Under the pieces are notes generated by a model that saw nothing but the letters and a program-made list of their open reading frames with translations, was not told the origin of the DNA and made no database searches. Of a stretch of DNA of 64,000 bases, positions 18,600 through 27,398 are shown in pieces. This DNA is from Ignatzschineria larvae DSM 13226 (GTDB taxonomy: Bacteria; Pseudomonadota; Gammaproteobacteria; Cardiobacteriales; Wohlfahrtiimonadaceae): positions 2,249,501 to 2,313,500 of the forward strand of contig NZ_CP150637.1 in NCBI RefSeq assembly GCF_038500265.1, read 5' to 3'. Within the stretch, counting starts at the first letter, position 1; each line of letters opens with the position of its first letter. The position numbers and the translations under genes are program-made.

Positions 18600-19958
18600 A
18601 TGGCTCGCGAAAGCTGGAGCAGCAAACTGATTTATATTTCAACCGTTGCGGGCGCAACGATTGGTTTTGGCGCAACCTGGCGCTTCCCCTACCTTGTTGG
18701 TGAAAATGGTGGTGGAGCCTATCTACTCGTCTTTTTTATCGCCATGTTAGTATTAGGTGTACCGATGTTGGTCGCCGAGCACCTTATTGGCCGGCGTCTA
18801 CATACCAATGTCATTGACTCTTTCAGTAATAAAGAGATTGATCACCCCATTTCAAAATGGTGGAAAGGTGTAGGGATATTAGCCCTTCTAGGCGCTTTTG
18901 GAATTCTTGCCTATTACATGGTTCTAGGCGGCTGGGTCATGAGCTATATGGGCGGTATCTCATTTGGCGAAATTGACCTCTCCACACCCCTCTCCGCAGA
19001 AGTCACCAAAAACTTCTTTGAGAGCTCGACACATAACGCTTGGAAGATGATCCTCTATACCTTTATCTTCGTCGCTGTAAACTACTATATTCTCGTAAAA
19101 GGGATTATTGATGGTATTGAGAAAGTGATCCGTTGGGTCATGCCGCTCTTTTTACTCCTTGTCGTTGCCTTAATGATTCGTGCACTATTTTTGCCAAATG
19201 CAATGGAAGGGGTCAAATTCTACATTATTCCTGATTTTAGTAAGATCACTTCACGAGTTATTCTGCTCGCACTCGGACAAGTTTTCTTCGCTTTAAGTAT
19301 CGGTTTTGGCGTCATGATTACACTCTCATCCTATCTTAGTAAAAAAGAGAATATCGTCAGCATCAGTGTCAGTGCCGGCATCATCAACACGCTGATTCCG
19401 CTTGCGATCGGCTTTATTATCTTCCCAGCGCTCTTCTCTGCAGGCATTGAGCCAGCATCAGGACCCTCTCTTGTCTTTCAAGTATTGCCTGCAGTCTTCT
19501 CTACAGTCCCTTTCGGTGCCTTCTTTGCAGTACTCTTCTTTTTACTGCTCTTATTAGCAGCGCTTACCACTTCTTTAACTATCTATGAAGTGGCCATCAC
19601 AACGCTGATTGAAAAGACCAAAATGAAACGTGCGGTTGCCACATTTTTAACCTTAGCCGTAGTCTTTATCTTCGGTAATGTGCCGAGCATTCTCTCAAGT
19701 AGCGTATGGCAAGATGTTCATATCTTCGGCATGTCGATCTTTGATGCCTTTGATTACATTAGCGCCAATATTCTCTTTATTACCACAAGCCTACTTTGCG
19801 CCATTTTTATCGGTTTTGTGCTTCGTAAAGAGCTTGCAATCAAAGAGATCACCAATGACGGCTCTTGCAATCAAAAAGTGGCAACGCTGCTCTTCTATCA
19901 TATTAAATATGTGATTCCGGCATTGATTCTGATTATATTTGCCTTCTCCTTTATGTAG
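18600..19958 (+). CDS. Sodium-dependent transporter of the NSS (neurotransmitter:sodium symporter) family
   Basis: A Na+-coupled amino-acid or amine importer is expected. The 452-residue protein begins with the diagnostic first helix and unwound sodium site (STVAGATIGFGATWRFPYL in pieces: GATIGFG, WRFPYLVGENGGGA) and has about 11-12 membrane helices. The ATG at 18,600 follows GGAGG by 9 nt; an upstream ATG lacks a site. The substrate cannot be read from sequence. It is a monocistronic unit ended by a strong terminator. Confidence 0.9.
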   Translation: MARESWSSKLIYISTVAGATIGFGATWRFPYLVGENGGGAYLLVFFIAMLVLGVPMLVAEHLIGRRLHTNVIDSFSNKEIDHPISKWWKGVGILALLGAFGILAYYMVLGGWVMSYMGGISFGEIDLSTPLSAEVTKNFFESSTHNAWKMILYTFIFVAVNYYILVKGIIDGIEKVIRWVMPLFLLLVVALMIRALFLPNAMEGVKFYIIPDFSKITSRVILLALGQVFFALSIGFGVMITLSSYLSKKENIVSISVSAGIINTLIPLAIGFIIFPALFSAGIEPASGPSLVFQVLPAVFSTVPFGAFFAVLFFLLLLLAALTTSLTIYEVAITTLIEKTKMKRAVATFLTLAVVFIFGNVPSILSSSVWQDVHIFGMSIFDAFDYISANILFITTSLLCAIFIGFVLRKELAIKEITNDGSCNQKVATLLFYHIKYVIPALILIIFAFSFM

Positions 19959-20004
19959 AAAGTTCATAAAAGATTCATTACATAAATGATTCATTAAAAT
20001 AGAC

Positions 20005-20042
20005 AAAAGCGTTTCAAGAAAGGCTCCTTGAAACGCTTTTTT
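20005..20042 (+). terminator. Intrinsic terminator after NSS transporter gene
   Basis: AAAAGCGTTTCAAG and CTTGAAACGCTTTT form a perfect 14-bp stem with an 8-nt loop, followed by TT. The A/T arms could allow function in both directions. Confidence 0.9.
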
Positions 20043-20073
20043 GATGCCTCAGTTAGGGTTGCATTTTTATTTT

Positions 20074-20247
20074 TATAGTAAATTTGGTTTAAGAAAAATG
20101 TTTTTTATGTAGCTAATATAGCGCTTTAAAAGAACATCACACCGTACTAAACAACACTTGCAAGATGCCGGATAGAACAGTTTTCTCGCCTCGATCAGCT
20201 GATGCGCCGGCATTTGGATAAGCTTATTTTGAGCCAGTCTTACTATA
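20074..20247 (+). repeat. Dispersed MITE-like repeat, copy 3 (174-bp form)
   Basis: It has the TATAGTAAATTTGG left end, the core GATGCCGGATAGAAC, and a right end with TTACTATA. It lies 32 bp beyond the NSS terminator and just downstream of copA. Confidence 0.88.
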
Positions 20248-20264
20248 ATATTAATCTTTAGCTA

Positions 20265-22688
20265 TTACTTACCCTCTATTTTCGCCTGCATCGATCCTAA
20301 TCGAAGACGATTCAAACTGAGAGAATTGAGCAACACACTCACAGAGCTAAAGGCCATCGCACCACCTGCCAAAATAGGACTTAAGAAACCAAATGCGGCA
20401 AAAGGAATCCCGATTGCATTGTAAATAAAAGCCCAGAAGAGATTCTGCTTAATCTTACGCATCGTCTGTTCGGAAAGCTCGATCATCTTCGGCAAGCTCT
20501 CTAAATCGCCATTCATAATCGTCACATCGCTCGATTCAATGGCGATATCGGTTCCCGTTCCCATCGCAATTCCAGCATCAGCCAATGCAAGCGCCGGTGC
20601 ATCATTCATGCCATCACCCACCATCGCGACAATTCGCCCTTCTTTCTGTAGACGTGCGATAACATCTGCTTTATTTTCCGGTTTTAATTCAGCCACAATA
20701 TGCGCTTCATCTAAGCCCACATCTGCACCAATTTTAGCGGCCGTGCGAGCATTATCGCCGGTCAACATCCACACCTCAATATTTCGACTTTGTAGTTTTT
20801 CAATGGCTAATTTTGCATTAGGCTTCACAGGGTCAGCAATGGCAATCATCGCGAGAATTTCAGATTCCTCAGATTCAGATATTTGAGATTCAGATGCTTG
20901 AGATTGACTGATTTGAGATCCCGCAAGAGCGCCTTTCGAAGCACCGGCCAACAATACTACAGTTTCCCCCATCGATTCATGCTTAGTAATCAAGTCAGCA
21001 AATAATCGATCCTCGATCCCTCGTTCTTTCATTAATCGAGGCGAACCTACAAAATAGGATTTCCCCTCAATTTTTCCCTCAATACCGGCACCCACTAAAG
21101 CCTTAAAATGCTCAACTACAGGCCGAGATGTGATTCCACAGTATTCTCCATAGCGCAAGATCGCTTTCGCAAGAGGATGCTCAGAATGTGCTTCTAGTGC
21201 CACTAATTGGGTTAAGATAGTTGTTTTATATTCAACTTCTGTCGATAGCCCTTCTGTTTCAATAATTCCTTCTACATCAACTTCCATTCCTGCTTTTAAA
21301 TCCATCTTCGTAGCAAAATGGGTGACTTTTGGCATTCCTTCGGTAATCGTGCCGGTTTTATCTAAAACGATCGCATTAATCTTTGCTGCTCGCTCGAGGG
21401 ATTCCCCATTTTTAATCAAGATCCCATTACGAGCGCCCACGCCGGTACCCACCATAATCGCTGTCGGTGTGGCTAATCCTAATGCACAAGGACACGCAAT
21501 CACTAATACTGCCACACTATGAATCAGCGCCGACTCTCCGCTGCCTGTCACCCACCAAGTAATCAATAGAGTTACAAGCGCAATCACTAACACCGCCGGC
21601 ACAAAGATCGCCGAAATACGATCCGCCACTTTCTGAATCGGCGCTTTACTCCCTTGCGCCTCTTGCACAAGTGCAATGATTTTCGCCAAAGTGCTATCAC
21701 TATCCATCTTAGTCGCTTGCATCGTCAACGACCCTGATTGATTCACCGTACCACTATAAAGAGGATCTCCCTCCGTCTTATCAATCGGTAGACTTTCCCC
21801 TGTTAGCATACTCTCATCAATGGTGGATTGCCCTGAAATGACAACGCCATCTACCGGAATATGCTGCCCGGGATGCACGAGTAACTGATCGCCCACCATC
21901 ACCGCATCAATCGGTACATCGATCATTCGAGTTTCAATATCTCCATTTGATCGAGTGTATTGCTCTAAGCGCAAAGCTGTTTTCGCCTGTAAAGCCATCA
22001 ATCCACGAATTGCAGCTCCGGTACGATTTTTTGCCCGTTCTTCGAGATATTTCCCTAAAAGAATCAGTGTAATAATCACCGCACTGCTCTCAAAATAGAG
22101 ATGTTCGGGATTGCCCCCTAAAAAGCCATTGTAGAAGCTATAACAAAAGGCCGCCGTTGTCCCAAGTGCCACTAATAGATCCATACTCGGTGCTTTTGCT
22201 TTAACAGAAGCATAAGCTGCTTTATAGAAGCGCCAGCCGATGATGAATTGAATCGGTGCGGTCAGTAACAATTGCACCCAAGGTTTATGAACAAATGCTA
22301 CCCATCCGCCATGAAACCCAAGCATCATCGCAATCATGCCTAGTAACATCGGCAGACTCAATATAATGCTAATGATCAGCTGCAGACGCATCTTATGGGC
22401 ATTTTTTGCCTCATAAGCTAATAATTCCGCTTGGTGTGCATCATCATCCGGAATCGCGCCAAACCCCACTTTTTCCACCATCGCAATAATCTCAGACTCG
22501 GTTAATAGTGAGGGATCATATTCAAAGCGCCCTTTTTTACTTGCTAGATTCACATTCGCACGATAAATACCAGGCTTTTTCCCTAAAACCCGTTCAATTC
22601 TACCCGAACAGTTGGCACAGGTCATACCTGTAATCGCTAATCGACTAAAGGCTCGTGTATCCATCGATTGTGCCATCTCTCTTTGCAT
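20265..22688 (-). CDS. copA: Copper-exporting P1B-type ATPase CopA
   Basis: CopA pumps Cu(I) out of the cytoplasm using ATP. The 807-residue protein has one N-terminal metal-binding domain (GMTCANC, Cys24 and Cys27), the transmembrane CPC at residues 399-401, the phosphorylated Asp443 in [13 protein letters not shown] near 297, and GDGMNDAP at 691. Residues 590-610 are an unusual run of Ser, Gln and Glu inserted before the IADPVKP segment. The ATG at 22,688 follows AAGGAAGAGAG. It lies 57 bp after copY on the same strand and is surely co-transcribed. Confidence 0.95.
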   Translation of the reverse strand: MQREMAQSMDTRAFSRLAITGMTCANCSGRIERVLGKKPGIYRANVNLASKKGRFEYDPSLLTESEIIAMVEKVGFGAIPDDDAHQAELLAYEAKNAHKMRLQLIISIILSLPMLLGMIAMMLGFHGGWVAFVHKPWVQLLLTAPIQFIIGWRFYKAAYASVKAKAPSMDLLVALGTTAAFCYSFYNGFLGGNPEHLYFESSAVIITLILLGKYLEERAKNRTGAAIRGLMALQAKTALRLEQYTRSNGDIETRMIDVPIDAVMVGDQLLVHPGQHIPVDGVVISGQSTIDESMLTGESLPIDKTEGDPLYSGTVNQSGSLTMQATKMDSDSTLAKIIALVQEAQGSKAPIQKVADRISAIFVPAVLVIALVTLLITWWVTGSGESALIHSVAVLVIACPCALGLATPTAIMVGTGVGARNGILIKNGESLERAAKINAIVLDKTGTITEGMPKVTHFATKMDLKAGMEVDVEGIIETEGLSTEVEYKTTILTQLVALEAHSEHPLAKAILRYGEYCGITSRPVVEHFKALVGAGIEGKIEGKSYFVGSPRLMKERGIEDRLFADLITKHESMGETVVLLAGASKGALAGSQISQSQASESQISESEESEILAMIAIADPVKPNAKLAIEKLQSRNIEVWMLTGDNARTAAKIGADVGLDEAHIVAELKPENKADVIARLQKEGRIVAMVGDGMNDAPALALADAGIAMGTGTDIAIESSDVTIMNGDLESLPKMIELSEQTMRKIKQNLFWAFIYNAIGIPFAAFGFLSPILAGGAMAFSSVSVLLNSLSLNRLRLGSMQAKIEGK

Positions 22689-22745
22689 ACTCTCTTCCTT
22701 TTGCACATGATTTCTTGTAAGTTTACTGTTATTCGATCACTATTG

Positions 22746-23180
22746 TCACTGCTGCAAATTACAGCGGCATTGCCCTTTAAAACATTGGCAGGCGACTTCA
22801 GCTACGCTATTTTTAGTAGCTTTTGCTAAGCTCTGCTGTATTTTTAACAAATCTTCACCTGACAATGGCCAAGACTCTATCAATTCTGCAATTTTAGTCC
22901 CTCGTTCTTTATCACAAATAAAGTGAAATAATTCATGTGTTGCGCTATTCCACACTTCTTGTTCTGTGACCAGAGGACGGTAACGATACCGATTTCCCTC
23001 CTGCAAGGTTTCTACGCAATACTTTGCAACTAATCTAGACAATAAGGTTTTGGTCGTTGTTGGTCGCCAGTTACGTTTTTTTTGAAAAATTTTGACTAAA
23101 TCGGCGCTACGAGATTCTCCATTTGCCCATAAAACTCTCATAATTTCCCATTCTGCAGGAGTTATATCTATCGTTTTCAT
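22746..23180 (-). CDS. copY: CopY-type copper-responsive repressor (BlaI/MecI/CopY family)
   Basis: The 144-residue protein has the BlaI/MecI winged helix (ITPAEWEIMRVLWANGESRSADLV; recognition helix TTTKTLLSRLV) and, at the C-terminus, the metal-binding pattern C-x-C-x4-C-x-C (Cys131, 133, 138, 140). That pattern defines CopY, in which Cu(I) displaces Zn(II) and releases the DNA. CopY is best known from Firmicutes; gammaproteobacteria usually use CueR or CusRS. It heads the copY-copA operon, and operator-like sequence lies just upstream. Confidence 0.9.
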   Translation of the reverse strand: MKTIDITPAEWEIMRVLWANGESRSADLVKIFQKKRNWRPTTTKTLLSRLVAKYCVETLQEGNRYRYRPLVTEQEVWNSATHELFHFICDKERGTKIAELIESWPLSGEDLLKIQQSLAKATKNSVAEVACQCFKGQCRCNLQQ

Positions 23181-23216
23181 TATTTTGTCCTTTTATCATC
23201 CGTAACAAGACTTGAC

Positions 23217-23226
23217 TATAATTGTA
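23217..23226 (-). promoter_or_regulatory. Candidate CopY operator (cop box)
   Basis: TACAATTATA on the minus strand matches the published cop box TACAnnTGTA at 7 of 8 defined positions and lies 37 bp before the copY ATG. A second related sequence, TCTACAATCAAT, lies at 23,246-23,257. Two sites are usual for cop operons. Confidence 0.5.
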
Positions 23227-23590
23227 GGCCTTAAGATGCCCCTTGTCTACAATCAATACCTTCTTTTTTAAAATTTTTGAATAAATTACCACTAAAAATA
23301 ACAATAGCTTTATCTAACCGTAGGTCGTTTTACTTTGTATACTCAAATCTATCCCTCCGTCATTGACCGATCATAATTATAATATTTTCGTTTATTAAAA
23401 GACTTCAAGCATCATTGATGCCAATTAGGCATGAAAGAATTTCCTAGAGGCTATAGCAACAATAAATGAAAAAGCCTATGATAATTTTATGTGATAACAG
23501 AGAATTAGCATTTTGACGATATTGATCAAAAAATACAATGATATACGTCATTCAACTTTCAATTACTTATTATAAGCAAGGAGTTATTCA
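23227..23590. other. Divergent intergenic region copY / nitroreductase, no gene seen
   Basis: About 360 bp of AT-rich sequence holding the remaining copYA promoter region and the nitroreductase promoter. No further gene or repeat was recognised. Confidence 0.4.
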
Positions 23591-24190
23591 ATGAGTGCAT
23601 TATTACCATTAGCGACTAAACGCCGTTCGATCTACCATATCGGTAAAAATGTGACACAATCAGCCGCTGAGATCAGCGAGATTGTTCGTGAAATTTCGAA
23701 ACAAGCACCTTCTGCATTTAACTCACAAAGTTCTCGCGTTGTCGTCCTTTTTGGCGATGAGCACAATGCGCTTTGGGATATCGTAGAAAAAGCCTTAAGC
23801 AAAGTGGTTCCTGCTGAAAATTTCGCTCCAACAAAAGCAAAAATAGACTCTTTCCGTGCCGGATTTGGTTCCATCCTCTACTTTGAAGATGAAGCAGTTG
23901 TCAAAAACTTACAAGAACAGTTCCCAGCGTATGCCCACAATTTCCCACGTTGGTCAGAGCATGCGCATGGTATTACGCTGTATGGTATCTGGATGGCTTT
24001 AGCAGAAGTGAATATCGGTGCCTCCCTTCAGCATTACAATGAACTCATTGAAGCAGAGGTCAAAGCACGTTGGGATATTCCTGAGACCTGGTCAATACGT
24101 GCACAGATGCCTTTCGGTTCAATTGAATCACCGGCAGAGCCTAAAGATTTTATGCCGACCGATGAGCGCTTTATCGTCTTTGGCGCATAA
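23591..24190 (+). CDS. Nitroreductase family protein
   Basis: An FMN-dependent NAD(P)H oxidoreductase of about 199 residues. The N-terminal RRSIYHIGKN and the QAPSAFNSQSSRVVVLFG flavin-binding region match the nitroreductase fold, in the branch of putative oxygen-insensitive nitroreductases that includes yeast Hbn1-like proteins. The physiological substrate is unknown; redox stress defence is plausible. AAGGAG lies 8 nt before the ATG. It is followed by its own terminator and lies divergent to copYA. Confidence 0.88.
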   Translation: MSALLPLATKRRSIYHIGKNVTQSAAEISEIVREISKQAPSAFNSQSSRVVVLFGDEHNALWDIVEKALSKVVPAENFAPTKAKIDSFRAGFGSILYFEDEAVVKNLQEQFPAYAHNFPRWSEHAHGITLYGIWMALAEVNIGASLQHYNELIEAEVKARWDIPETWSIRAQMPFGSIESPAEPKDFMPTDERFIVFGA

Positions 24191-24231
24191 TCAATTATCA
24201 CTGAATTAAGTAATACAAAAATAACGTTATT

Positions 24232-24255
24232 AACCGCTCGTAAGGGCGGTTTTTC
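24232..24255 (+). terminator. Intrinsic terminator after nitroreductase gene
   Basis: AACCGCTC and GGGCGGTT form a stem around GTAA with one mismatch, followed by TTTTT. Confidence 0.88.
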
Positions 24256-24270
24256 TATAGCTATTTAATA

Positions 24271-24402
24271 TATAGTGAGATCGGTTCAAAATAAGCTTAT
24301 TAAAATGCCGGCGCATCGGTTGATAGAGGCAAGGAAACCGTTCTATCCGGCATCATGCAAGTGTTGTTTAAAAGCCATTTTTCTTAAACCAAATTTACTA
24401 TA
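24271..24402 (-). repeat. Dispersed MITE-like repeat, copy 4 (132-bp form, inverted)
   Basis: It reads TATAGTGAGATCGGTTCAAA on the plus strand and ends AAACCAAATTTACTATA, i.e. the reverse orientation of copies 1-3. It lies 16 bp beyond the nitroreductase terminator. Confidence 0.88.
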
Positions 24403-24454
24403 CTAATACCGATTCCCTATCGCTATTTTCTAGGCTCTCCTTTTATTACAGATA

Positions 24455-24501
24455 ATAAAAAACCCATTTACCCCCTTAATACAGATGGATAAATAGGTTT
24501 T
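24455..24501 (-). terminator. Intrinsic terminator after proP
   Basis: On the minus strand AAACCTATTTA pairs with TAAATGGGTTT (one G-T pair) around a long loop, followed by TTTTTT. Confidence 0.8.
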
Positions 24502-24593
24502 ATAACTTCACTTCTAGCATCGATTAAAGGATGGTAATGATTCCATAGATATTTAGTCGCAATTACAAACTCTATAAAACCAGAATCGAATCT

Positions 24594-26087
24594 TTAGCCA
24601 TCAATCTCAGGATGTTGATCGATTAAGCGCTCACGGCGTTTTTGCAAACGTTCAATCTCTTCATCAATACTCTCAATACGGCTCTCGATGCGATCATAAT
24701 GCGCCTGCAAGATCTCTTTTGCCTCACTACGGTCAGATGCAATCGGTGTTTCCCCACGAAGTGGTCGATTAGCTGTCTCTTTCATATTAAAAGTTAAGAA
24801 GATTCCAACGCCTGCCGTGACCATTAGGTAGAAAGCCGGCACATAAAGATTACCGGTTAACTCGATTAACCACGCAGTCACTGTAGGCGTAAATCCTGCC
24901 ACTAAAATAGAGATATTAAATGCCGTAGCCATCGCACTATAGCGTACTTTCGTTGGGAAGATCGCAGGTAGAATTGAAGCCATCACACCGGTAAAGCAGC
25001 TTAACATCAACGCTAAGAAAACAAGTCCTAAGAAGATCAAGGCAACATTGCCGGTATTGATGAGATAAAAGGCCGGAATTGCGCCGATTAACATCCCAAT
25101 ACTACCGATCTTAATGAAGACTTTGCGGCCAAATCGGTCACTGAGTAGGCCGACAATAGGTTGGACAAAGAGGATACCAATCATAATGGCAATAATAATT
25201 AGAACGCCATGATCGGCATTATAACCTAAGCTATGCGATAGATAACTTGGCATATAAGTTAAGAGCATATAATAGGTGACATTCGTCAGAATCACGATTC
25301 CGATGCAAAGGAATACACTCTTAGTATTATTACGAATAATAGTAATAAGCGATTCTTTCTCAACAGGCTCAGATTGCCCTTCAAGCGTATCTGCATGCTT
25401 TTGATAAGTAGGTGTTTCATCTAACGCATGGCGCAGATACATCCCTAAAATCCCTAAAGGTCCTGCGATAAAGAAAGGAATTCTCCAACCCCAAGATTCA
25501 AAACGGGCATCGCCTAAAAGTGCGGTAATTAAAACAACTACGCCAGCACCTAAAACGAACCCTGCAATTGAACCAAAATCTAACCAGCTACTTAAGAAGC
25601 CTCGACGACTATCCGGCGCATATTCCGCTACAAAGATCGCCGCGCCAGTATATTCACCGCCTACAGAGAAGCCTTGTGCCAGCTTCGCAATCAGTAAGAG
25701 AATCGGCGCCCAAATGCCAATAGTGGTATAAGATGGAATCAAACCGATCGCAAAAGTACTGACGGACATAATGATAATGGTGACTGCCAGTATCTTCTTA
25801 CGTCCAAATTTATCCCCTAGGATTCCAAAAAAAATCCCACCGACCGGTCTAACTAAAAATGGAACAGAAAATGTTGCTAATGATGCAACAAGCTGTACAC
25901 CAGGTGAGGCTTCCGGAAAGAATACCTTCCCAAGTACATAGGCTAAGAAGCCATAAACCCCAAAGTCGAACCATTCAATCGCATTACCGAGCGCAGCTGC
26001 GGTAATCGCTTTCTTGAATTGATCCCCTTTTACGATCGTAATATCACTCAATTCCATTGGTTGATGTTGTTTTTCTGTGTCTGTCAT
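24594..26087 (-). CDS. proP: ProP-type proline/glycine betaine:H+ symporter
   Basis: ProP is an osmosensing importer of compatible solutes in the inner membrane. The 497-residue MFS protein has the metabolite:H+ symporter pattern (GNAIEWFDFGVYGFLA, the GDKFGRKK loop, GGEYTGAAIFVAEY). It also has the long C-terminal tail EAKEILQAHYDRIESRIES...EEIERLQKRRERL, a heptad coiled coil (about residues 450-495) that tunes osmotic activation in E. coli ProP. The ATG at 26,087 follows GGAGA. A near-perfect 22-bp palindrome lies about 180 bp upstream. Confidence 0.93.
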   Translation of the reverse strand: MTDTEKQHQPMELSDITIVKGDQFKKAITAAALGNAIEWFDFGVYGFLAYVLGKVFFPEASPGVQLVASLATFSVPFLVRPVGGIFFGILGDKFGRKKILAVTIIIMSVSTFAIGLIPSYTTIGIWAPILLLIAKLAQGFSVGGEYTGAAIFVAEYAPDSRRGFLSSWLDFGSIAGFVLGAGVVVLITALLGDARFESWGWRIPFFIAGPLGILGMYLRHALDETPTYQKHADTLEGQSEPVEKESLITIIRNNTKSVFLCIGIVILTNVTYYMLLTYMPSYLSHSLGYNADHGVLIIIAIMIGILFVQPIVGLLSDRFGRKVFIKIGSIGMLIGAIPAFYLINTGNVALIFLGLVFLALMLSCFTGVMASILPAIFPTKVRYSAMATAFNISILVAGFTPTVTAWLIELTGNLYVPAFYLMVTAGVGIFLTFNMKETANRPLRGETPIASDRSEAKEILQAHYDRIESRIESIDEEIERLQKRRERLIDQHPEIDG

Positions 26088-26945
26088 AAATCTCCTTGTA
26101 AAGTCAATATTCCCTAATGAACCCACGAATTTCTTCTAATACCACTCTTTTTTATTAGGGGAGTCCATGACTATTGACCTGTTGGAAATACCAGTCGCAA
26201 ACCCTAAACAAGCCCCTGATATCAATAAAAAATGATTATTAAATACGTTACTTTAATTTTTAACTTAGTAAACAATTGATTACTAAAGCAGAAGACAGGA
26301 TAGCGACCATAGACCTCAATTTGTAATTAATATTTTATTCACAAACATCTAATCTCATTTAAACTTTTAATTAGAAATAAAAGTTCATTGTTGTACAGAT
26401 TTTTATGTTAAAAAGCACTAAAACCATCCTTTTAAATCTCTCAAATCGATCATTCTCTATATCGATTCCCTCTATTTTGACTTTTTTAAAGGATGTAATG
26501 ATCTAAAAAATAGCACTACACTGCTTTTCAGCCCTATTTTTCAAATTCTTTTAATTGCCATAATTTGTCATTGGTTACTATTTATACAAAACTTACCCAT
26601 TCTGATCAGAAATACTCAATCTTTTAAGGATCAATCAGACTATTATTCGTAATACAAGCATACAACTTTTGCCCTTTAGACCATAATTCAAGTCATTGCC
26701 ATCTAACAGGTTGCGATCTACAGCCTAAAAATTAATATCAGAAATCCTATGATCACTAGGATATAAGTCGTTTCCTATTCTAAATCACTATGAGAAACCC
26801 TTTTGGTTACAACGTTGATTGTTGCCTAAAAAGAATTAATGATTTTCTAAGTTGCTATATTAGTAAGAACTTTAAAAGCGTACATTACTCCTACTAGATG
26901 AAGGAAATATAATTTTTATTCAATTCGTTACTCAAAGGAAATATT
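26088..26945. other. Long divergent intergenic region proP / small secreted protein
   Basis: About 860 bp with no credible reading frame. Apart from the palindrome at 26,265-26,286 and one ATACCACTCT decamer at 26,139 (shared with the tRNA-Arg and tRNA-Ser downstream regions), I see nothing defined. The length is unusual for this compact window, so an unrecognised RNA cannot be excluded. Confidence 0.4.
26265..26286. promoter_or_regulatory. Near-perfect 22-bp palindrome, possible operator
   Basis: TTAGTAA and TTACTAA arms flank an 8-bp centre ACAATTGA; only one symmetric pair in the centre is mismatched. It lies about 180 bp upstream of proP and 660 bp upstream of the divergent small gene. 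It looks like a dimeric repressor site, regulator unknown. Confidence 0.45.
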
Positions 26946-27245
26946 ATGAAAAATTTCACTAAAAAAGCTCTTTTAACTATCGCGATTGTTTCAAGTGCTC
27001 ATATCGCCGTAGCACAACAACTTCCTCCTCAAAAAGTATTAAATGATCTTACAGCAGAGCAGATCAAAGAGATTAATGCATTAGGTGGTATCCCTAATCA
27101 AGAAGTTGTATCTCCCGTATATGATTTTAAACTCTCTAAAATTTTAACACCGGCACAGCTTACAACTTATAACCAAAAGAAAGATGGCCCACGTCATCAA
27201 TCTCCTAATGGTGTAAACTATCAATTTAATATCGATAGTAAATAG
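26946..27245 (+). CDS. Small secreted protein of unknown function
   Basis: I do not recognise this 99-residue protein. It has a clear Sec signal peptide (KK, hydrophobic core, cleavage after AVA-Q near residue 23) and AAAGGAAATATT before the ATG. The mature part has two weakly similar segments, LTAEQIKEINALGG and LTPAQLTTYNQ, spaced about 33 residues apart. These recall the LTxxQ segments of Spy/CpxP-type periplasmic proteins, but too little matches to claim kinship. It is a single-gene unit with a terminator shared with metH. Confidence 0.75.
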   Translation: MKNFTKKALLTIAIVSSAHIAVAQQLPPQKVLNDLTAEQIKEINALGGIPNQEVVSPVYDFKLSKILTPAQLTTYNQKKDGPRHQSPNGVNYQFNIDSK

Positions 27246-27346
27246 ATATATGCAAATAATGGATCACTCAATCAATCATGACCTTATTTGTGGATTTATT
27301 GATTTATTGAGACTGAATTCATACTAACACCGCAATATCACATATA

Positions 27347-27380
27347 ATAAAGGGATTCGTAAAAATACGAATCCCTTTAT
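27347..27380. terminator. Bidirectional terminator between the small secreted protein gene and metH
   Basis: ATAAAGGGATTCGTA and TACGAATCCCTTTAT form a 15-bp perfect stem with a short A/T loop. Both strands then run into T-rich sequence, suiting two convergent genes. Confidence 0.75.
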
Positions 27381-27398
27381 TTATAATGATCAATCAAG

